Assembly (NCBI RefSeq): GCF_000383875.1
Contig: NZ_KB912885.1
Coordinates: forward strand, 1 to 50,320
Direction of reading: 5' to 3'
DNA from: Caldibacillus debilis DSM 16016
Lineage (GTDB): Bacteria > Bacillota > Bacilli > Bacillales > Caldibacillaceae
DNA: 50,320 nt
The position numbers and the translations under genes were made by a program. Under the pieces are notes generated by a model. That model was given only the letters and a program-made list of their open reading frames with translations, was not told the origin of the DNA and searched no databases. Positions 36,081 through 48,012 of the stretch are shown piece by piece (positions within the stretch are counted from its first letter, which is position 1; every line of letters starts with the position of its first letter).

Positions 36081-36335
36081 TTAAACCGATTCTTTTTTGT
36101 CGTCGAAAAAGGTGATTTGCACGGTCTTTGTCAAGATGTCCGCGTAACTGTAGGAAACCCGTTCAAAAGCGTTCTCGTCTTGATCCAATTCCACGACAAA
36201 AACGGACGGATAGGTTTCCGCCAAAATGCCCGAGCGCTCAATGGTTTTTCTCCGCCCGCCGTTCGCCCGGAGAACCAATCTTTTGCCGAGATTCGAATCC
36301 AGATCTTTCTTGATTTCGGCTAACGTTTTAGGCAT
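36081..36335 (-). CDS. veg: Veg protein (biofilm-related)
   Basis: 84 residues (B. subtilis 86). [20 protein letters not shown] start, [14 protein letters not shown] near 23-36, [20 protein letters not shown] near 45-64. In B. subtilis Veg is abundantly expressed and stimulates biofilm genes via SinR. Preceded by AGGTG and two strong tandem promoters. Confidence 0.97.
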   Translation of the reverse strand: MPKTLAEIKKDLDSNLGKRLVLRANGGRRKTIERSGILAETYPSVFVVELDQDENAFERVSYSYADILTKTVQITFFDDKKESV

Positions 36336-36359
36336 CTTTTCAACACCTCGCTACTTAAC

Positions 36360-36389
36360 AGTTTAACACAAAGGGTGGTGAAAAGTCAA
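36360..36389 (-). promoter_or_regulatory. veg promoter, proximal
   Basis: TTGACT (36384-36389), 18-bp spacer, TAAACT (36360-36365), about 20 bp before the gene. Confidence 0.6.
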
Positions 36390-36401
36390 ATTAAAACTAA
36401 A

Positions 36402-36431
36402 ATTATATCAATGTTATTTTTCCTTTGTCAA
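36402..36431 (-). promoter_or_regulatory. veg promoter, distal
   Basis: Perfect TTGACA (36426-36431) and TATAAT (36402-36407) with 18-bp spacing. Confidence 0.78.
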
Positions 36432-36576
36432 TAGATTTTTTCTGACTTTCCGTTCATGGATCCGCGATCCGCGGGTTTTTCCCGATTCCGGAAAAGAGCC
36501 GGGGGCAAAAATCATGGATCCAAGATCGGGCCGGCGGCCATTTGCCTGCGGAAAAAACGGGGGAAGCATGCAAACG

Positions 36577-36617
36577 AAAAAAGAGGGCTCCCTTCGTTCC
36601 GGATGCTCCAAGCCCTC
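36577..36617 (-). terminator. Terminator downstream of yabG
   Basis: GAGGGCT (36611-36617 side) pairs with AGCCCTC (36583-36589 side) and is followed by TTTTTT on the minus strand, shielding the veg promoters. The loop is long (21 nt). Confidence 0.6.
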
Positions 36618-36671
36618 CTTTGTTGGAAGCGAAACCTTTGGCCGCCGCACGACCCTTTCCTCCCGTGTAAA

Positions 36672-36702
36672 AAAAGAAGGAAGAACCGGCCAATGCCGGC
36701 CA
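36672..36702 (-). terminator. First hairpin after yabG
   Basis: CCGGC/GCCGG (extendable by G-U pairs), loop ATTG, followed by TTCTTCCTTCTTTTTTT on the minus strand. Confidence 0.5.
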
Positions 36703-36726
36703 ACCCCCTCCTCTCCAAGTTTCCCG

Positions 36727-37611
36727 TTAATTTTCTTCATCCAATTTCGGGTGATAGGGCATGCCCGTCCGCAAAACCCCCTTCGTCTCTATTCCCCCGA
36801 TCCCCCTTTCCCCGGTGATCGTGTTCCGCAGCACATCCCATACATGAATCCGTTCCGTAAAAGGGGTAAAACTGATCTTGGCCACGATGTACACGGGGTC
36901 GAGGGCGTGGATGTTCACCCGCATCGGCGAGCTGGCAAAATTGGCGCCCGCACCGATCAGCGATTCGAAATGGGATTGGCAGGCGCCGGCAAAAATGATG
37001 AGCTGGTCCAGATTGGGATGTTTTTTCCGGACCTCAAGGACCGTTTTGACAAAGTCCCGGGAATGGCGGTAGGCGTTCAGATCCTTCTTTTTGCCTCGGT
37101 GGCGGGAATAGGAATCATGGCCGGTGACGACCAGGATGTCGGGCCGGTATTGGTCAACGAGATCGGGCACGATATAGGGCATGTCTTTTTCGTTGCAGTA
37201 GGTGCCGTAGATGGGAATCCCGATTTTTTTATATTCTTCCATACATTTTTTTAAATATTCAGCGTCCCCGTCCACATGGAGAACTTTTCCCGGCATTTGG
37301 AAAAGCTGGTAATCCCTTTTGCACAAATCGTTGGATTCATAAATCTGCCGCTCTTTGATCAGACGATAATCCTGCTTGAAAAGTTCCTGCGACTGTTCCA
37401 CCAAGGTGCGAAAAGGCTTTAAAATCTCGTTTCTGGCTTCCGGATCCAGCTTCTGCAGATCCTTTACCGGGGCATCGGCAATCAGGCGGATCTCATCCCC
37501 GTGCAGAAGGGCGTAAGATTCCCCGTTTTCTTCATAAATATGGATCACCCGGAAGGGGATATCCAGGGAATAGGAAATCCTCCCGACAATATCGTTGATT
37601 TTTATGTTCAT
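36727..37611 (-). CDS. yabG: Sporulation-specific protease YabG
   Basis: Mother-cell cysteine-type protease that trims coat proteins such as SpoIVA and SafA. 294 residues (B. subtilis 290). Family blocks: KINDIVGRISYSLDIPFRV at 4-22, VTGHDSYS near 162, HSRDFVKTV near 183 and IFAGACQSHFESLIGAGANFASSP (two pieces, about 206-229) holding conserved Cys and His. ATG preceded by GGAGTG. A clear sigma-K promoter lies 34 nt upstream. Confidence 0.95.
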   Translation of the reverse strand: MNIKINDIVGRISYSLDIPFRVIHIYEENGESYALLHGDEIRLIADAPVKDLQKLDPEARNEILKPFRTLVEQSQELFKQDYRLIKERQIYESNDLCKRDYQLFQMPGKVLHVDGDAEYLKKCMEEYKKIGIPIYGTYCNEKDMPYIVPDLVDQYRPDILVVTGHDSYSRHRGKKKDLNAYRHSRDFVKTVLEVRKKHPNLDQLIIFAGACQSHFESLIGAGANFASSPMRVNIHALDPVYIVAKISFTPFTERIHVWDVLRNTITGERGIGGIETKGVLRTGMPYHPKLDEEN

Positions 37612-37644
37612 CCGCTATTCACTCCATGCATCTCGTTCGTCTTA

Positions 37645-37673
37645 TAAGCTATGCGGCGAAACGAGGATGGGTG
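37645..37673 (-). promoter_or_regulatory. Sigma-K promoter of yabG
   Basis: CACC (37670-37673), 16-bp spacer, then CATAGCTTA (37645-37653) matching CATANNNTA, preceded by the usual G. yabG is sigma-K dependent in B. subtilis. Confidence 0.78.
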
Positions 37674-37881
37674 AATGTTGGATGGGCTACATCGGGCGGC
37701 ACAAGATGCGGGCACGGTTCCCTTTGCTGCTGCGTCCGCCCTTTTCGGCGAGGAATTTTCCGCCAATTTTGCCATTCTACGGCTGGCGGCGCCCGGGTCC
37801 GCCATCTGTTGCCGGTTCATCCCGGTTTTTATGGAAATCAGAAGTTCATATCGTCCGGTCTTTCCGTCATCGGTCACCGGT

Positions 37882-39334
<1,453 letters not shown>

Positions 39335-39369
39335 GAAAAACCTCCGTTTTAAACCATTCTTGTTCAAGT

Positions 39370-39998
39370 ATAACGTTATTTTGCGCCGGGAAAAACAGGG
39401 GCATAAAATTTTTCCGCTCTTTATCCGGCGCCGGCCGTTTGCGCCCCATTAAGGGTTGCGATCGGAGCGGTCCCTGCCGGGGAGGCCGGAGCAGGATCAA
39501 AACATATGGTTTTTGGACCCCGGCAGACCGGGCCGGGAGCGGTCCCCATCGGCGGTTCAGGCAATCGTACGGGTCTTATTGCCGCGAATTTTAGGGGCCT
39601 ACTGTCAATATGGCCTTTTTCGGAACCCTTGCAGCCGCCAAAAGGAAAGGACCGCAGGAAGTTCTTTCCGGAAGCGGCGGTCTTTTGGCGACGGAGTTTA
39701 AAACCGGACAAACGGAGGACGGGATGGAACGCCTGTCTCCCTTGCCCCCTGACTCCCTCCCGGCGCTTAAAAAGCGATATCCGGTCCCTTGACCGATTCG
39801 AACCGTGATATTCGACCCCGGTTCGAATCGCGATATCCGGGCCTTTGACCGGTTCGAAGCTCCCGCATCCATACGCTTGCCGCTCCGTCAAGCCGGCTTC
39901 CGCTTCCAGGCCGCGGAAGGGCCCCGGCATCCTCGCGCACTTCATTTCGTCCGTTCGGTTATAATCCCCTTTCCAGGACCGTTCCCGCAGCCGAAAAT
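39370..39998. other. 630-bp GC-rich spacer between yabE and rnmV with repeats and palindromes; no gene seen
   Basis: No coding region with a ribosome site or recognisable product. A 14-bp bulged hairpin (CGCCAAAAG...ACCGC / GCGGT-CTTTTGGCG, 39636-39690) and a pair of 31-nt repeats with a palindrome (39774-39860) are inside. A TATACT near 39375 may be the rnmV -10. In B. subtilis this gap is short. Confidence 0.6.
39774..39860. repeat. Two 31-nt direct repeats flanking a 12-bp inverted repeat
   Basis: GCGATATCCGG-starting units at 39774-39804 and 39830-39860 agree at 27 of 31 positions (56-bp period). CGATTCGAACCG (39794-39805) and CGGTTCGAATCG (39819-39830) are perfect reverse complements, forming a hairpin in the middle. 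Confidence 0.8.
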
Positions 39999-40022
39999 AA
40001 AAAAGCAGGGGGAAACCCCTGC
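39999..40022 (-). terminator. yabE terminator
   Basis: 7-bp stem GCAGGGG/CCCCTGC with loop TTTC, followed by TTTTTT on the minus strand, immediately after the yabE stop. Confidence 0.9.
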
Positions 40023-40024
40023 CC

Positions 40025-41212
40025 TTATTTGATGATCCGTATTTTCACCTTTCTTACTCCCCATCGCCACGCCTGTTGTTTCGACGGGAAGAACAGATCA
40101 ATTTTATATCCTTTGATTTTGTTCCCCGTATCTCCGGCGATGGCGTATCCGTAACCTTCCACGTAAACCTTCGTCCCCAGCGGAATGATCCGCGGATCTA
40201 CGGCAATCAGTTTAATGTCCGGATTGGCCATCAGGTTGATGCCGGTTGCCGTTCTTCCCGAACAGCCGCTGCAATTGGCGGTATAAGCCGTCGCCGTGAC
40301 GAAAAATTCCTTAGCATCCGCATTTCCCCGGGAAGCCGTCCGGATGATCTTTTTCGCCCCCACGGCGACAATCTTATCTTGGGGCTTTTCGACGATTTTT
40401 TCACTGATCAGTTTTTTGGAAACAATCTTGCCGTTTTCATAGACAACTTCGTATTTTTTCTCCTTTTTCCCCGTTTTTCCACCCTGGATGATTCTTTGCT
40501 CGCCGTAGGGGATGCGGCTATCCTTTTTCGTGATGACGGCGTAATGGATCGGTTCTTCGACTACATCGGTGACTTTTTCAACTCGGATGACTGAAACTTT
40601 GGAATTCCGGGTCAGCTTTTCGTTCAACCCCGGTTCTACCCGATCATTTTCATTCAACGCGATTCCTTGTTGCCGTAAAAAGTCAGCGACCGTAGTCGAA
40701 GGAGACCAGACTTTTCTGCTTTTGCCCCCGTCGATCAATTGCACTTCGAAGGCCCTGTTTATTTTGATTTCCAGATTATTGGCCAGGGACGACTGTTTCG
40801 TGAAATTGATGACATCATGTTTTCCAAGATCGATCTTATATTGGTCCAGGAGCTGTCCGACGGTTTCCGCCGTCGTCCAGGCCTTTTGTTTTTCCCCGTC
40901 GATGTTGATCACGACCTGCACGGCGGGCTTCCAAACGATTTTCATGTTCTCCTTCAGTTCCGTATCCAAGCTCGGATAGACATAATCGTTCTTTTTCACA
41001 TCGACATTCAAATCATCCAGCAGTTCCTGGACATTTTTCGCATCGGTGCTGACCTCTTGGACTTTTCCGTCGATGGAAACAGCCACCGTCTTTTTCGTTC
41101 CTTCATGAAACAGGATGCCGATGATCGTAAAAGAAATGATGACACCTGCGGAGATGAAGGACTGCTTCGCTTTGCTTCTGGCCTTGGGCAACAGCCCGTT
41201 CTCAATGTTCAC
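40025..41212 (-). CDS. yabE: Cell-wall-remodelling protein YabE (DUF348 / G5 / 3D domains)
   Basis: 395 residues. N-terminal signal-anchor helix at about 18-36, then three DUF348 (ubiquitin-like) repeats (VAVSIDGKVQEVST near 43; VVINIDGEKQKAWT near 100; VQLIDGGKSRKVWS near 157), a G5 domain (about 215-285) and a C-terminal 3D domain with TATAYTANCSGCSGRTATG and AVDPRIIPLGTKVYV (about 305-355) containing the catalytic Asp residues. Predicted secreted murein lytic enzyme related to resuscitation-promoting factors. ATG preceded by AAGGAGG. Confidence 0.95.
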   Translation of the reverse strand: MNIENGLLPKARSKAKQSFISAGVIISFTIIGILFHEGTKKTVAVSIDGKVQEVSTDAKNVQELLDDLNVDVKKNDYVYPSLDTELKENMKIVWKPAVQVVINIDGEKQKAWTTAETVGQLLDQYKIDLGKHDVINFTKQSSLANNLEIKINRAFEVQLIDGGKSRKVWSPSTTVADFLRQQGIALNENDRVEPGLNEKLTRNSKVSVIRVEKVTDVVEEPIHYAVITKKDSRIPYGEQRIIQGGKTGKKEKKYEVVYENGKIVSKKLISEKIVEKPQDKIVAVGAKKIIRTASRGNADAKEFFVTATAYTANCSGCSGRTATGINLMANPDIKLIAVDPRIIPLGTKVYVEGYGYAIAGDTGNKIKGYKIDLFFPSKQQAWRWGVRKVKIRIIK

Positions 41213-41321
41213 AAAAAGTGCCTCCTTTGCATGGAGATGGCGCGGGAAGAAGAGGCCGGCCGTCCCATCCTTTCTTCCGCTTGATCGGAAAAGGCGGGCC
41301 GATCGTGCTAAATCGGCTCAA

Positions 41322-42101
41322 TCACCCTTTTCCGTCTGCGATTTTAAATATTTTTCTTGCGTTATTCGCCGTGATTTCCGCAATTTCCTCCAAAGGAAGC
41401 CCTTTGATGCGGGCGATTTCTTCCGCCACATATCTGACATAGGCGGGTTCGTTTCTTTTCCCGCGGAAAGGATGGGGTGCCAAATAGGGACAGTCGGTTT
41501 CGAGAAGCAAATATGCAAGCGGCACTTCCTTTGCGACTTCTTTCGCCTGCTTGCCGTTTTTAAACGTGACCGGCCCTCCCAAAGAAATGAAGAAGTTCAT
41601 TTTGATGCATTCTTTGGCAATTTCCGGACTGCCGCTGAAACAATGCATGATCCCGCCCGTTTCTTCGGCGTGTTCCTCTTTTAAAATTTGAATGACATCT
41701 TCCGTCGCTTCCCGGTTATGGATCATAATCGGCAAGGAAAGTTTTTTCGCCAGACGGATCTGTTCCCGGAAAACGGCTTTCTGGACGTCCTTGGGCGATT
41801 TATCCCAATGATAATCCAATCCCGTTTCCCCGATGGCGACGATCTTCGGGTGCCGGCTCAATTGCTCAATCCATGCCAGATCCTCTTCCCGCATATCGAC
41901 GGCATCCACCGGATGCCAGCCGATGCAGCCGTACAAATGATCATATCGTTCGATCAATTCCATCGTCTTCCGGATCGTCGGCCGGTCGAAGCCGACGACG
42001 ACCATCGACGAGACGCCCGCTTCCCGGGCCCGTTCGATCACTTCATCCAAATCTTCTTCGAATTGTTCCGCATTTAAATGGGTGTGTATATCAAACAGCA
42101 T
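41322..42101 (-). CDS. tatD: TatD-family metal-dependent hydrolase
   Basis: 259 residues (B. subtilis YabD 255). TIM-barrel hydrolase, probably a 3'-5' DNase. Metal ligands: HTH at 6-8, Glu in GETGLDY near 92, His in MIHNRE near 128, HCFSGS near 153, Asp in ETDCPYLAPHP near 203. A GTG three codons upstream is in frame, but the ATG at 42101 follows AGGTGGAACCC. Confidence 0.96.
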   Translation of the reverse strand: MLFDIHTHLNAEQFEEDLDEVIERAREAGVSSMVVVGFDRPTIRKTMELIERYDHLYGCIGWHPVDAVDMREEDLAWIEQLSRHPKIVAIGETGLDYHWDKSPKDVQKAVFREQIRLAKKLSLPIMIHNREATEDVIQILKEEHAEETGGIMHCFSGSPEIAKECIKMNFFISLGGPVTFKNGKQAKEVAKEVPLAYLLLETDCPYLAPHPFRGKRNEPAYVRYVAEEIARIKGLPLEEIAEITANNARKIFKIADGKG

Positions 42102-42149
42102 GGGTTCCACCTGTTATCCAAAGATTCCGGCATCCCCTTCGACGGCTAC

Positions 42150-42200
42150 AAAAAAGAATAACATAGAAATGTTAAACCGATGTAACATTTCCATGTTATT
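42150..42200 (-). terminator. metG terminator
   Basis: 18-bp stem AATAACATGGAAATGTTA with its near-perfect complement (one G-U), 8-nt loop, then C and TTTTTT on the minus strand. Longest terminator stem in the window. Confidence 0.93.
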
Positions 42201-42229
42201 TTCACGACAATCGGAAGGGAACATTGCCG

Positions 42230-44536
<2,307 letters not shown>

Positions 44537-44818
44537 ATGAAATCCACGGGCATTGTAAGGAAGGTTGACGAACTAGGACGCGTTGTAATTCCCATTGAAC
44601 TGAGAAGGACTTTGGGAATTAACGAAAAGGATGCATTGGAAATTTACGTCGACGATGACAAGATCATCCTGAAAAAATACAAACCGAACATGACCTGTCA
44701 AATTACAGGCGATGTATCCGACGATAACGCGGTTCTGGCCAACGGCAAGCTCGTATTGAGCAGGGAAGGCGCAGAAATCCTGCTGAAAGAGATCAAAGAA
44801 GTTTTCCATCTTTCCTAA
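44537..44818 (+). CDS. abrB: Transition-state regulator AbrB
   Basis: Represses post-exponential genes during growth; Spo0A~P represses it at sporulation onset. 93 residues. Swapped-hairpin DNA-binding domain at 1-50 (MKSTGIVRKVDELGRVVIPI), Cys54 conserved, C-terminal dimerisation part (ANGKLVLSREGAEILLKEI). RBS GAGGGGAAATGATGA. The only plus-strand gene; followed by two terminators. Paralogue of spoVT. Confidence 0.99.
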   Translation: MKSTGIVRKVDELGRVVIPIELRRTLGINEKDALEIYVDDDKIILKKYKPNMTCQITGDVSDDNAVLANGKLVLSREGAEILLKEIKEVFHLS

Positions 44819-44830
44819 GGCAAAAATCGG

Positions 44831-44860
44831 GCCCGGGATTCAAAGATTCCGGGCTTTTTT
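44831..44860 (+). terminator. abrB terminator
   Basis: GCCCGGGA/TTCCGGGC stem with an 8-nt loop, followed by TTTTTT. Confidence 0.92.
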
Positions 44861-44862
44861 GA

Positions 44863-44901
44863 TTTTCCGCCCGCGGGAACTTCCCCGGGCGGAAAATTTT
44901 T
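44863..44901 (+). terminator. Second abrB terminator
   Basis: 11-bp perfect stem TTTTCCGCCCG/CGGGCGGAAAA followed by TTTTT on the plus strand. On the minus strand the stem is not followed by T, so it would not obviously stop rsmI transcripts. Confidence 0.75.
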
Positions 44902-44907
44902 GCGGTT

Positions 44908-45795
44908 TTAAGAAAGATCGTCCTTTTGCCCGTGATAGATCTTGTAAATCTCCCGCTTCGGCCTTTTGCGGTCCTTCGCCGCCTTTTTTATCGCTTCCAT
45001 CAGCGGAAGGCCTTCATCGGCGTACCGGTTGACATGCTCCGTGACCGTAAGCTCCGCCCACCAGGCATCTTCTTCCGCCTTGTCCGATTCCGCCTGCCCT
45101 TCGACGACCAGGCAAAATTCCCCTTTCGGTTCGTTTTTTTCGGCCCATTCCGCGATTTCCGCCACCCGGCCGCGGACGTACTCTTCAAATCTTTTCGTCA
45201 GTTCCCGGGCCACCGTCATCCGCCGGTCCCCGAAGCATTCCCGGATGGCCGCCAGCGTTTCCTTCAACCGGTGGGGCGCTTCATAGAAAACAAGGGCGGC
45301 GGGAAGGCGGGCCAATCCTTCCAGGACCTCCCTTTTCTCCTTTTGCTTCCGCGGCAGGAAACCGTAAAAATAAAAGGGCTGCGGCTGGATGCCGGAAGCC
45401 GTTAAAGCTGTCAGGGCGGCGTTGGCCCCGGGCAACGCGATGACCGGAATGTCCGCTTCGATGCACAGCTCCACCATTTCATAACCCGGATCCGAGATCC
45501 CCGGCGTGCCCGCGTCACAGACGAGGGCCACCTCTTTTCCTTCCTTCAAAAATTTCAACAGCTGCTTCCCCGCCTGATTTTTGTTGTGCTCGTGGTAGCT
45601 GACGACGGTGCCGGAGATTTGGAAATGGTTTAACAATTTCATCGTCACCCGGGTATCTTCCGCGGCGATCACATCGGCTTCCTTCAAGACGCGCAGCGCC
45701 CGCAGCGTGATGTCTTCCAAATTTCCGATCGGCGTCGGAACGAGGTACAATTTTCCCCCGGGCCCGTCCGTTTGGAAACTTTTCTGGATTTTCAC
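44908..45795 (-). CDS. rsmI: 16S rRNA (cytidine1402-2'-O)-methyltransferase
   Basis: SAM-dependent TP-methylase family enzyme acting on C1402 of 16S rRNA. 295 residues (B. subtilis 292). YLVPTPIGNLEDIT near 17-30, AAEDTR near 45, DAGTPGISDPG near 95-105, GEFCLVVEG near 230. The frame is open to 45864, but the GTG at 45795 gives the family start (MKIQKSFQTDGPGG) and has GGGAG upstream. Confidence 0.96.
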   Translation of the reverse strand: MKIQKSFQTDGPGGKLYLVPTPIGNLEDITLRALRVLKEADVIAAEDTRVTMKLLNHFQISGTVVSYHEHNKNQAGKQLLKFLKEGKEVALVCDAGTPGISDPGYEMVELCIEADIPVIALPGANAALTALTASGIQPQPFYFYGFLPRKQKEKREVLEGLARLPAALVFYEAPHRLKETLAAIRECFGDRRMTVARELTKRFEEYVRGRVAEIAEWAEKNEPKGEFCLVVEGQAESDKAEEDAWWAELTVTEHVNRYADEGLPLMEAIKKAAKDRKRPKREIYKIYHGQKDDLS

Positions 45796-45864
45796 CCTTT
45801 TCGACTCCCTTTCCGCAAACAAAAAATCGCCGGTTTCCGGGCATTTCCGGCCTTTGTCCTTCAA

Positions 45865-45943
45865 GATTCAAGTATTTTCCAATCGTCAACCCTTTGCCTT
45901 CCAGTTTGTTATCCCTTTGGCCCTCAGGATTCAAGTATTTTCC
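45865..45943. repeat. Duplicated trmN6 3' end (63-bp period)
   Basis: The last codons and stop of trmN6 (GGAAAATACTTGAATC on the minus strand, 45928-45943) recur at 45865-45880. Similarity extends to about 27 of 30 positions. It occupies the place where yazA lies in B. subtilis. Confidence 0.85.
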
Positions 45944-46677
45944 CCGTACAAGATCCGTTTCATTTCATCGGTATATTCCCCATTTTCCTCATACACGTAA
46001 AGAGGAGGCAATATTTTCAAGTCCGGCTTGCCGTCCCGGGTCCCTTCCAGCAAAATCGTATTTGCCTCTTTTTTCATTTTCGGATAAACGAACCGCAGCC
46101 GTTTCGGTTCGATTTTATATTTTCTCATCAATGTCAATAAATCCAGCAGCCTGCCGGGACGGTGGACAAAGGCCACCTTTCCGCCCGGTTTTGCCAGCTG
46201 GCTGCTGACCCTCACCGCATCCTCCAGCGTGCAGCAGATTTCATGGCGGGCGATGGCCAACGGCTCCCGCTCGTTGATGATCGCCTCCCCGGAAACGGGA
46301 AAATAGGGGGGATTGCACGTGACGACATCATAGCGGGCCGTTCCGAGCCGCTTCGGCATCTCGCGAATGTCCCCGCAAATCATGGAAAGGCGGCCGTCCA
46401 ACCCGTTGTAGCGGATGCTTCTTTCCGCCATATCGCACAACCGCTCCTGAATTTCGACGCCGGTAATCTCCCCCTTCGTCCGCTTCGACAACAGCAGCGG
46501 GATCACCCCGTTGCCGGAACATAAATCGATGATCTTCCCTTTCTGAATGGGAACATATACAAAATTGGCCAGCAGAACCGAATCCAAGGAAAAGGAAAAA
46601 ACGGAAGGGCTTTGGATGATTCTTAAATTTTCCGCCAGCAGATAGTCGAGCCGCTCGTCGTCCTTCAACTGAATCAT
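45931..46677 (-). CDS. trmN6: tRNA1(Val) (adenine37-N6)-methyltransferase
   Basis: SAM-dependent methyltransferase (B. subtilis YabB). 248 residues. SAM motif [16 protein letters not shown] near 49-63, catalytic NPPYF near 122-126. The frame is open upstream, but the ATG at 46677 has TGGAGGAAGCC before it and gives the family start [14 protein letters not shown]. Ends ILYGENT. Upstream yabA, downstream rsmI; yazA is absent from between. Confidence 0.95.
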   Translation of the reverse strand: MIQLKDDERLDYLLAENLRIIQSPSVFSFSLDSVLLANFVYVPIQKGKIIDLCSGNGVIPLLLSKRTKGEITGVEIQERLCDMAERSIRYNGLDGRLSMICGDIREMPKRLGTARYDVVTCNPPYFPVSGEAIINEREPLAIARHEICCTLEDAVRVSSQLAKPGGKVAFVHRPGRLLDLLTLMRKYKIEPKRLRFVYPKMKKEANTILLEGTRDGKPDLKILPPLYVYEENGEYTDEMKRILYGENT

Positions 46678-46732
46678 GGCTTCCTCCAAACCTCCGGATG
46701 GCATCCATTCCCTGGCGCCGCCGATTCCCTTT

Positions 46733-46770
46733 CGCCGGAAAACTCCGGCGCCGGGCCGGGAAAATCCCGG
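46733..46770. repeat. Two perfect GC hairpins between yabA and trmN6
   Basis: CGCCGGA/TCCGGCG (46733-46750) and CCGGGA/TCCCGG (46756-46770) follow directly after the yabA terminator hairpin. No T-run. Confidence 0.6.
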
Positions 46771-46776
46771 ATCGCA

Positions 46777-46809
46777 AGAAAAAGCCTCCATGAAATTCCG
46801 AAGGCTTTT
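46777..46809 (-). terminator. yabA terminator
   Basis: 10-bp stem AAAAGCCTTC/GGAGGCTTTT (one G-U), 10-nt loop, followed by a short T/C tail on the minus strand. Abuts the yabA stop. Confidence 0.55.
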
Positions 46810-47178
46810 CTACTTATTTTTATTCAAAAAGGACAGGCAAAACATGCAGTCCCCTTCTTTTCGCGGACTGCCGAACTGCAGGTTGCATATATGGAAACCT
46901 TCTTGATAGAGCCTGGCCAAATTGTCGTATCCTTCCCCGATCACCGACAGCCTTTCCTCCTTCGTTTTGAGGGCCTGGTTCCCGCCCGCTCCCTCATCCA
47001 GCCGGCCTTTGGACAATGCCAACAGCTTCCGCAAATGGGCGTTTTCCAGCTTCAACGAATTGTTCTCTTCCAAGAGCTCCGCCAAGCCCTTTTTCAACGC
47101 CCCCAGCTGCTTGTAAAATTCGCCGATCTGCTGTTCCATACCGCCGACTGAATCGAACAAATCCTTTTTATTCATCAT
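46810..47178 (-). CDS. yabA: Initiation-control protein YabA
   Basis: Links DnaA and the DnaN clamp to prevent over-initiation. 122 residues (B. subtilis 119). N-terminal leucine-zipper coiled coil at about 10-60, linker, C-terminal zinc domain with His96, Cys98, Cys111, Cys114 ([13 protein letters not shown]). Start tightly follows ricT (9-nt gap). Confidence 0.96.
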   Translation of the reverse strand: MMNKKDLFDSVGGMEQQIGEFYKQLGALKKGLAELLEENNSLKLENAHLRKLLALSKGRLDEGAGGNQALKTKEERLSVIGEGYDNLARLYQEGFHICNLQFGSPRKEGDCMFCLSFLNKNK

Positions 47179-47187
47179 CCATACACC

Positions 47188-48012
47188 TCAAGTAGCATTG
47201 GTCGGGATAATGCCTTCTTCAATGATCTCATCGAGGGTATATTCGATAACTTTGTCCCGGTCGATCAATTCCACTTGAACGATCTTTTCCAGCAAATTCA
47301 GGCCAACTACCTTCCCCGGGCCGTGGGAGGTCAAAAGCACTTCGCCCAAATCGGGCAATTGCGCCTTCGCCGCCTCGTATTCGTCATTTTCGTATTTCAG
47401 GCAGCACATCAGCCGTCCGCACAACCCGGAAATTTTCGTCGGATTCAGGGAAAGGTTTTGATCCTTGGCCATCTTGATGGACACCGGCTCGAAATCGCCC
47501 AGGAAGGTGGAACAGCAAAGCATTCGCCCGCACGGGCCGATTCCGCCCAGCATTTTTGCCTCATCCCGGACGCCGATCTGCCGCAGCTCGATCCTCGTTT
47601 TGAAGATCGCCGCCAAATCCTTGACGAGTTCGCGAAAATCGACGCGGCCGTCGGCGGTGAAATAAAAGATGACTTTATTTCGGTCAAAGGTGTATTCCAC
47701 GTCGATCAACTTCATTTCCAACTGGTGCTCGGCGATTTTTTCCAGGCAGATGTCAAAGGCCTCCCGCGCCGCCCGCTTATTTTCCTCGACCTGGATCCGG
47801 TCCTTTTCGTTGGCGATCCGGATCACTTTTTTCAAGGGCAAGACGATATCCTCTTCGTCGACCAGTTTATCGGTGATGACGACTTTTCCGTACTCGATGC
47901 CGCGGATGGTTTCGACGATGACAAAATTCCCCTTTTCGATAGGCAAGTCGCCGGGATCGAAATAGTATATCTTTCCTGCCTTTTTAAAGCGGACTCCGAT
48001 TACTTTATACAA
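47188..48012 (-). CDS. ricT: RicT (YaaT), PSP1-domain regulator of RNase Y
   Basis: Subunit of the RicA-RicF-RicT iron-sulfur complex that directs RNase Y maturation; also promotes Spo0A phosphorylation. 274 residues (B. subtilis 275). PSP1 domain with Cys clusters GPCGRMLCC near 159-167 and GLCGRLMCC near 196-204 that ligate the [4Fe-4S] clusters. Overlaps holB by 8 nt. Confidence 0.97.
   Translation of the reverse strand: MYKVIGVRFKKAGKIYYFDPGDLPIEKGNFVIVETIRGIEYGKVVITDKLVDEEDIVLPLKKVIRIANEKDRIQVEENKRAAREAFDICLEKIAEHQLEMKLIDVEYTFDRNKVIFYFTADGRVDFRELVKDLAAIFKTRIELRQIGVRDEAKMLGGIGPCGRMLCCSTFLGDFEPVSIKMAKDQNLSLNPTKISGLCGRLMCCLKYENDEYEAAKAQLPDLGEVLLTSHGPGKVVGLNLLEKIVQVELIDRDKVIEYTLDEIIEEGIIPTNAT

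Noticed and set aside
39819-39830. tRNA T-loop-like GGTTCGAATC in the yabE-rnmV spacer
   Set aside because: No anticodon arm or acceptor stem can be built around it; better explained as half of the inverted repeat.
39774-39860. CRISPR-like repeat-spacer unit
   Set aside because: Only two imperfect copies, no further units and no cas genes.
39421-39945. Open frames on both strands of the yabE-rnmV spacer
   Set aside because: Overlapping frames in all phases with no start signal; typical of high-GC non-coding DNA.
42102-42229. Regulatory RNA between metG and tatD
   Set aside because: The long stem is followed by a T-run directly after metG and is explained as its terminator.
44566-44572. TGACGAA inside abrB, a possible Spo0A box
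   Set aside because: It is the codons for Val-Asp-Glu in a conserved protein stretch, more than 110 nt past the start site; no box is visible in the promoter itself.
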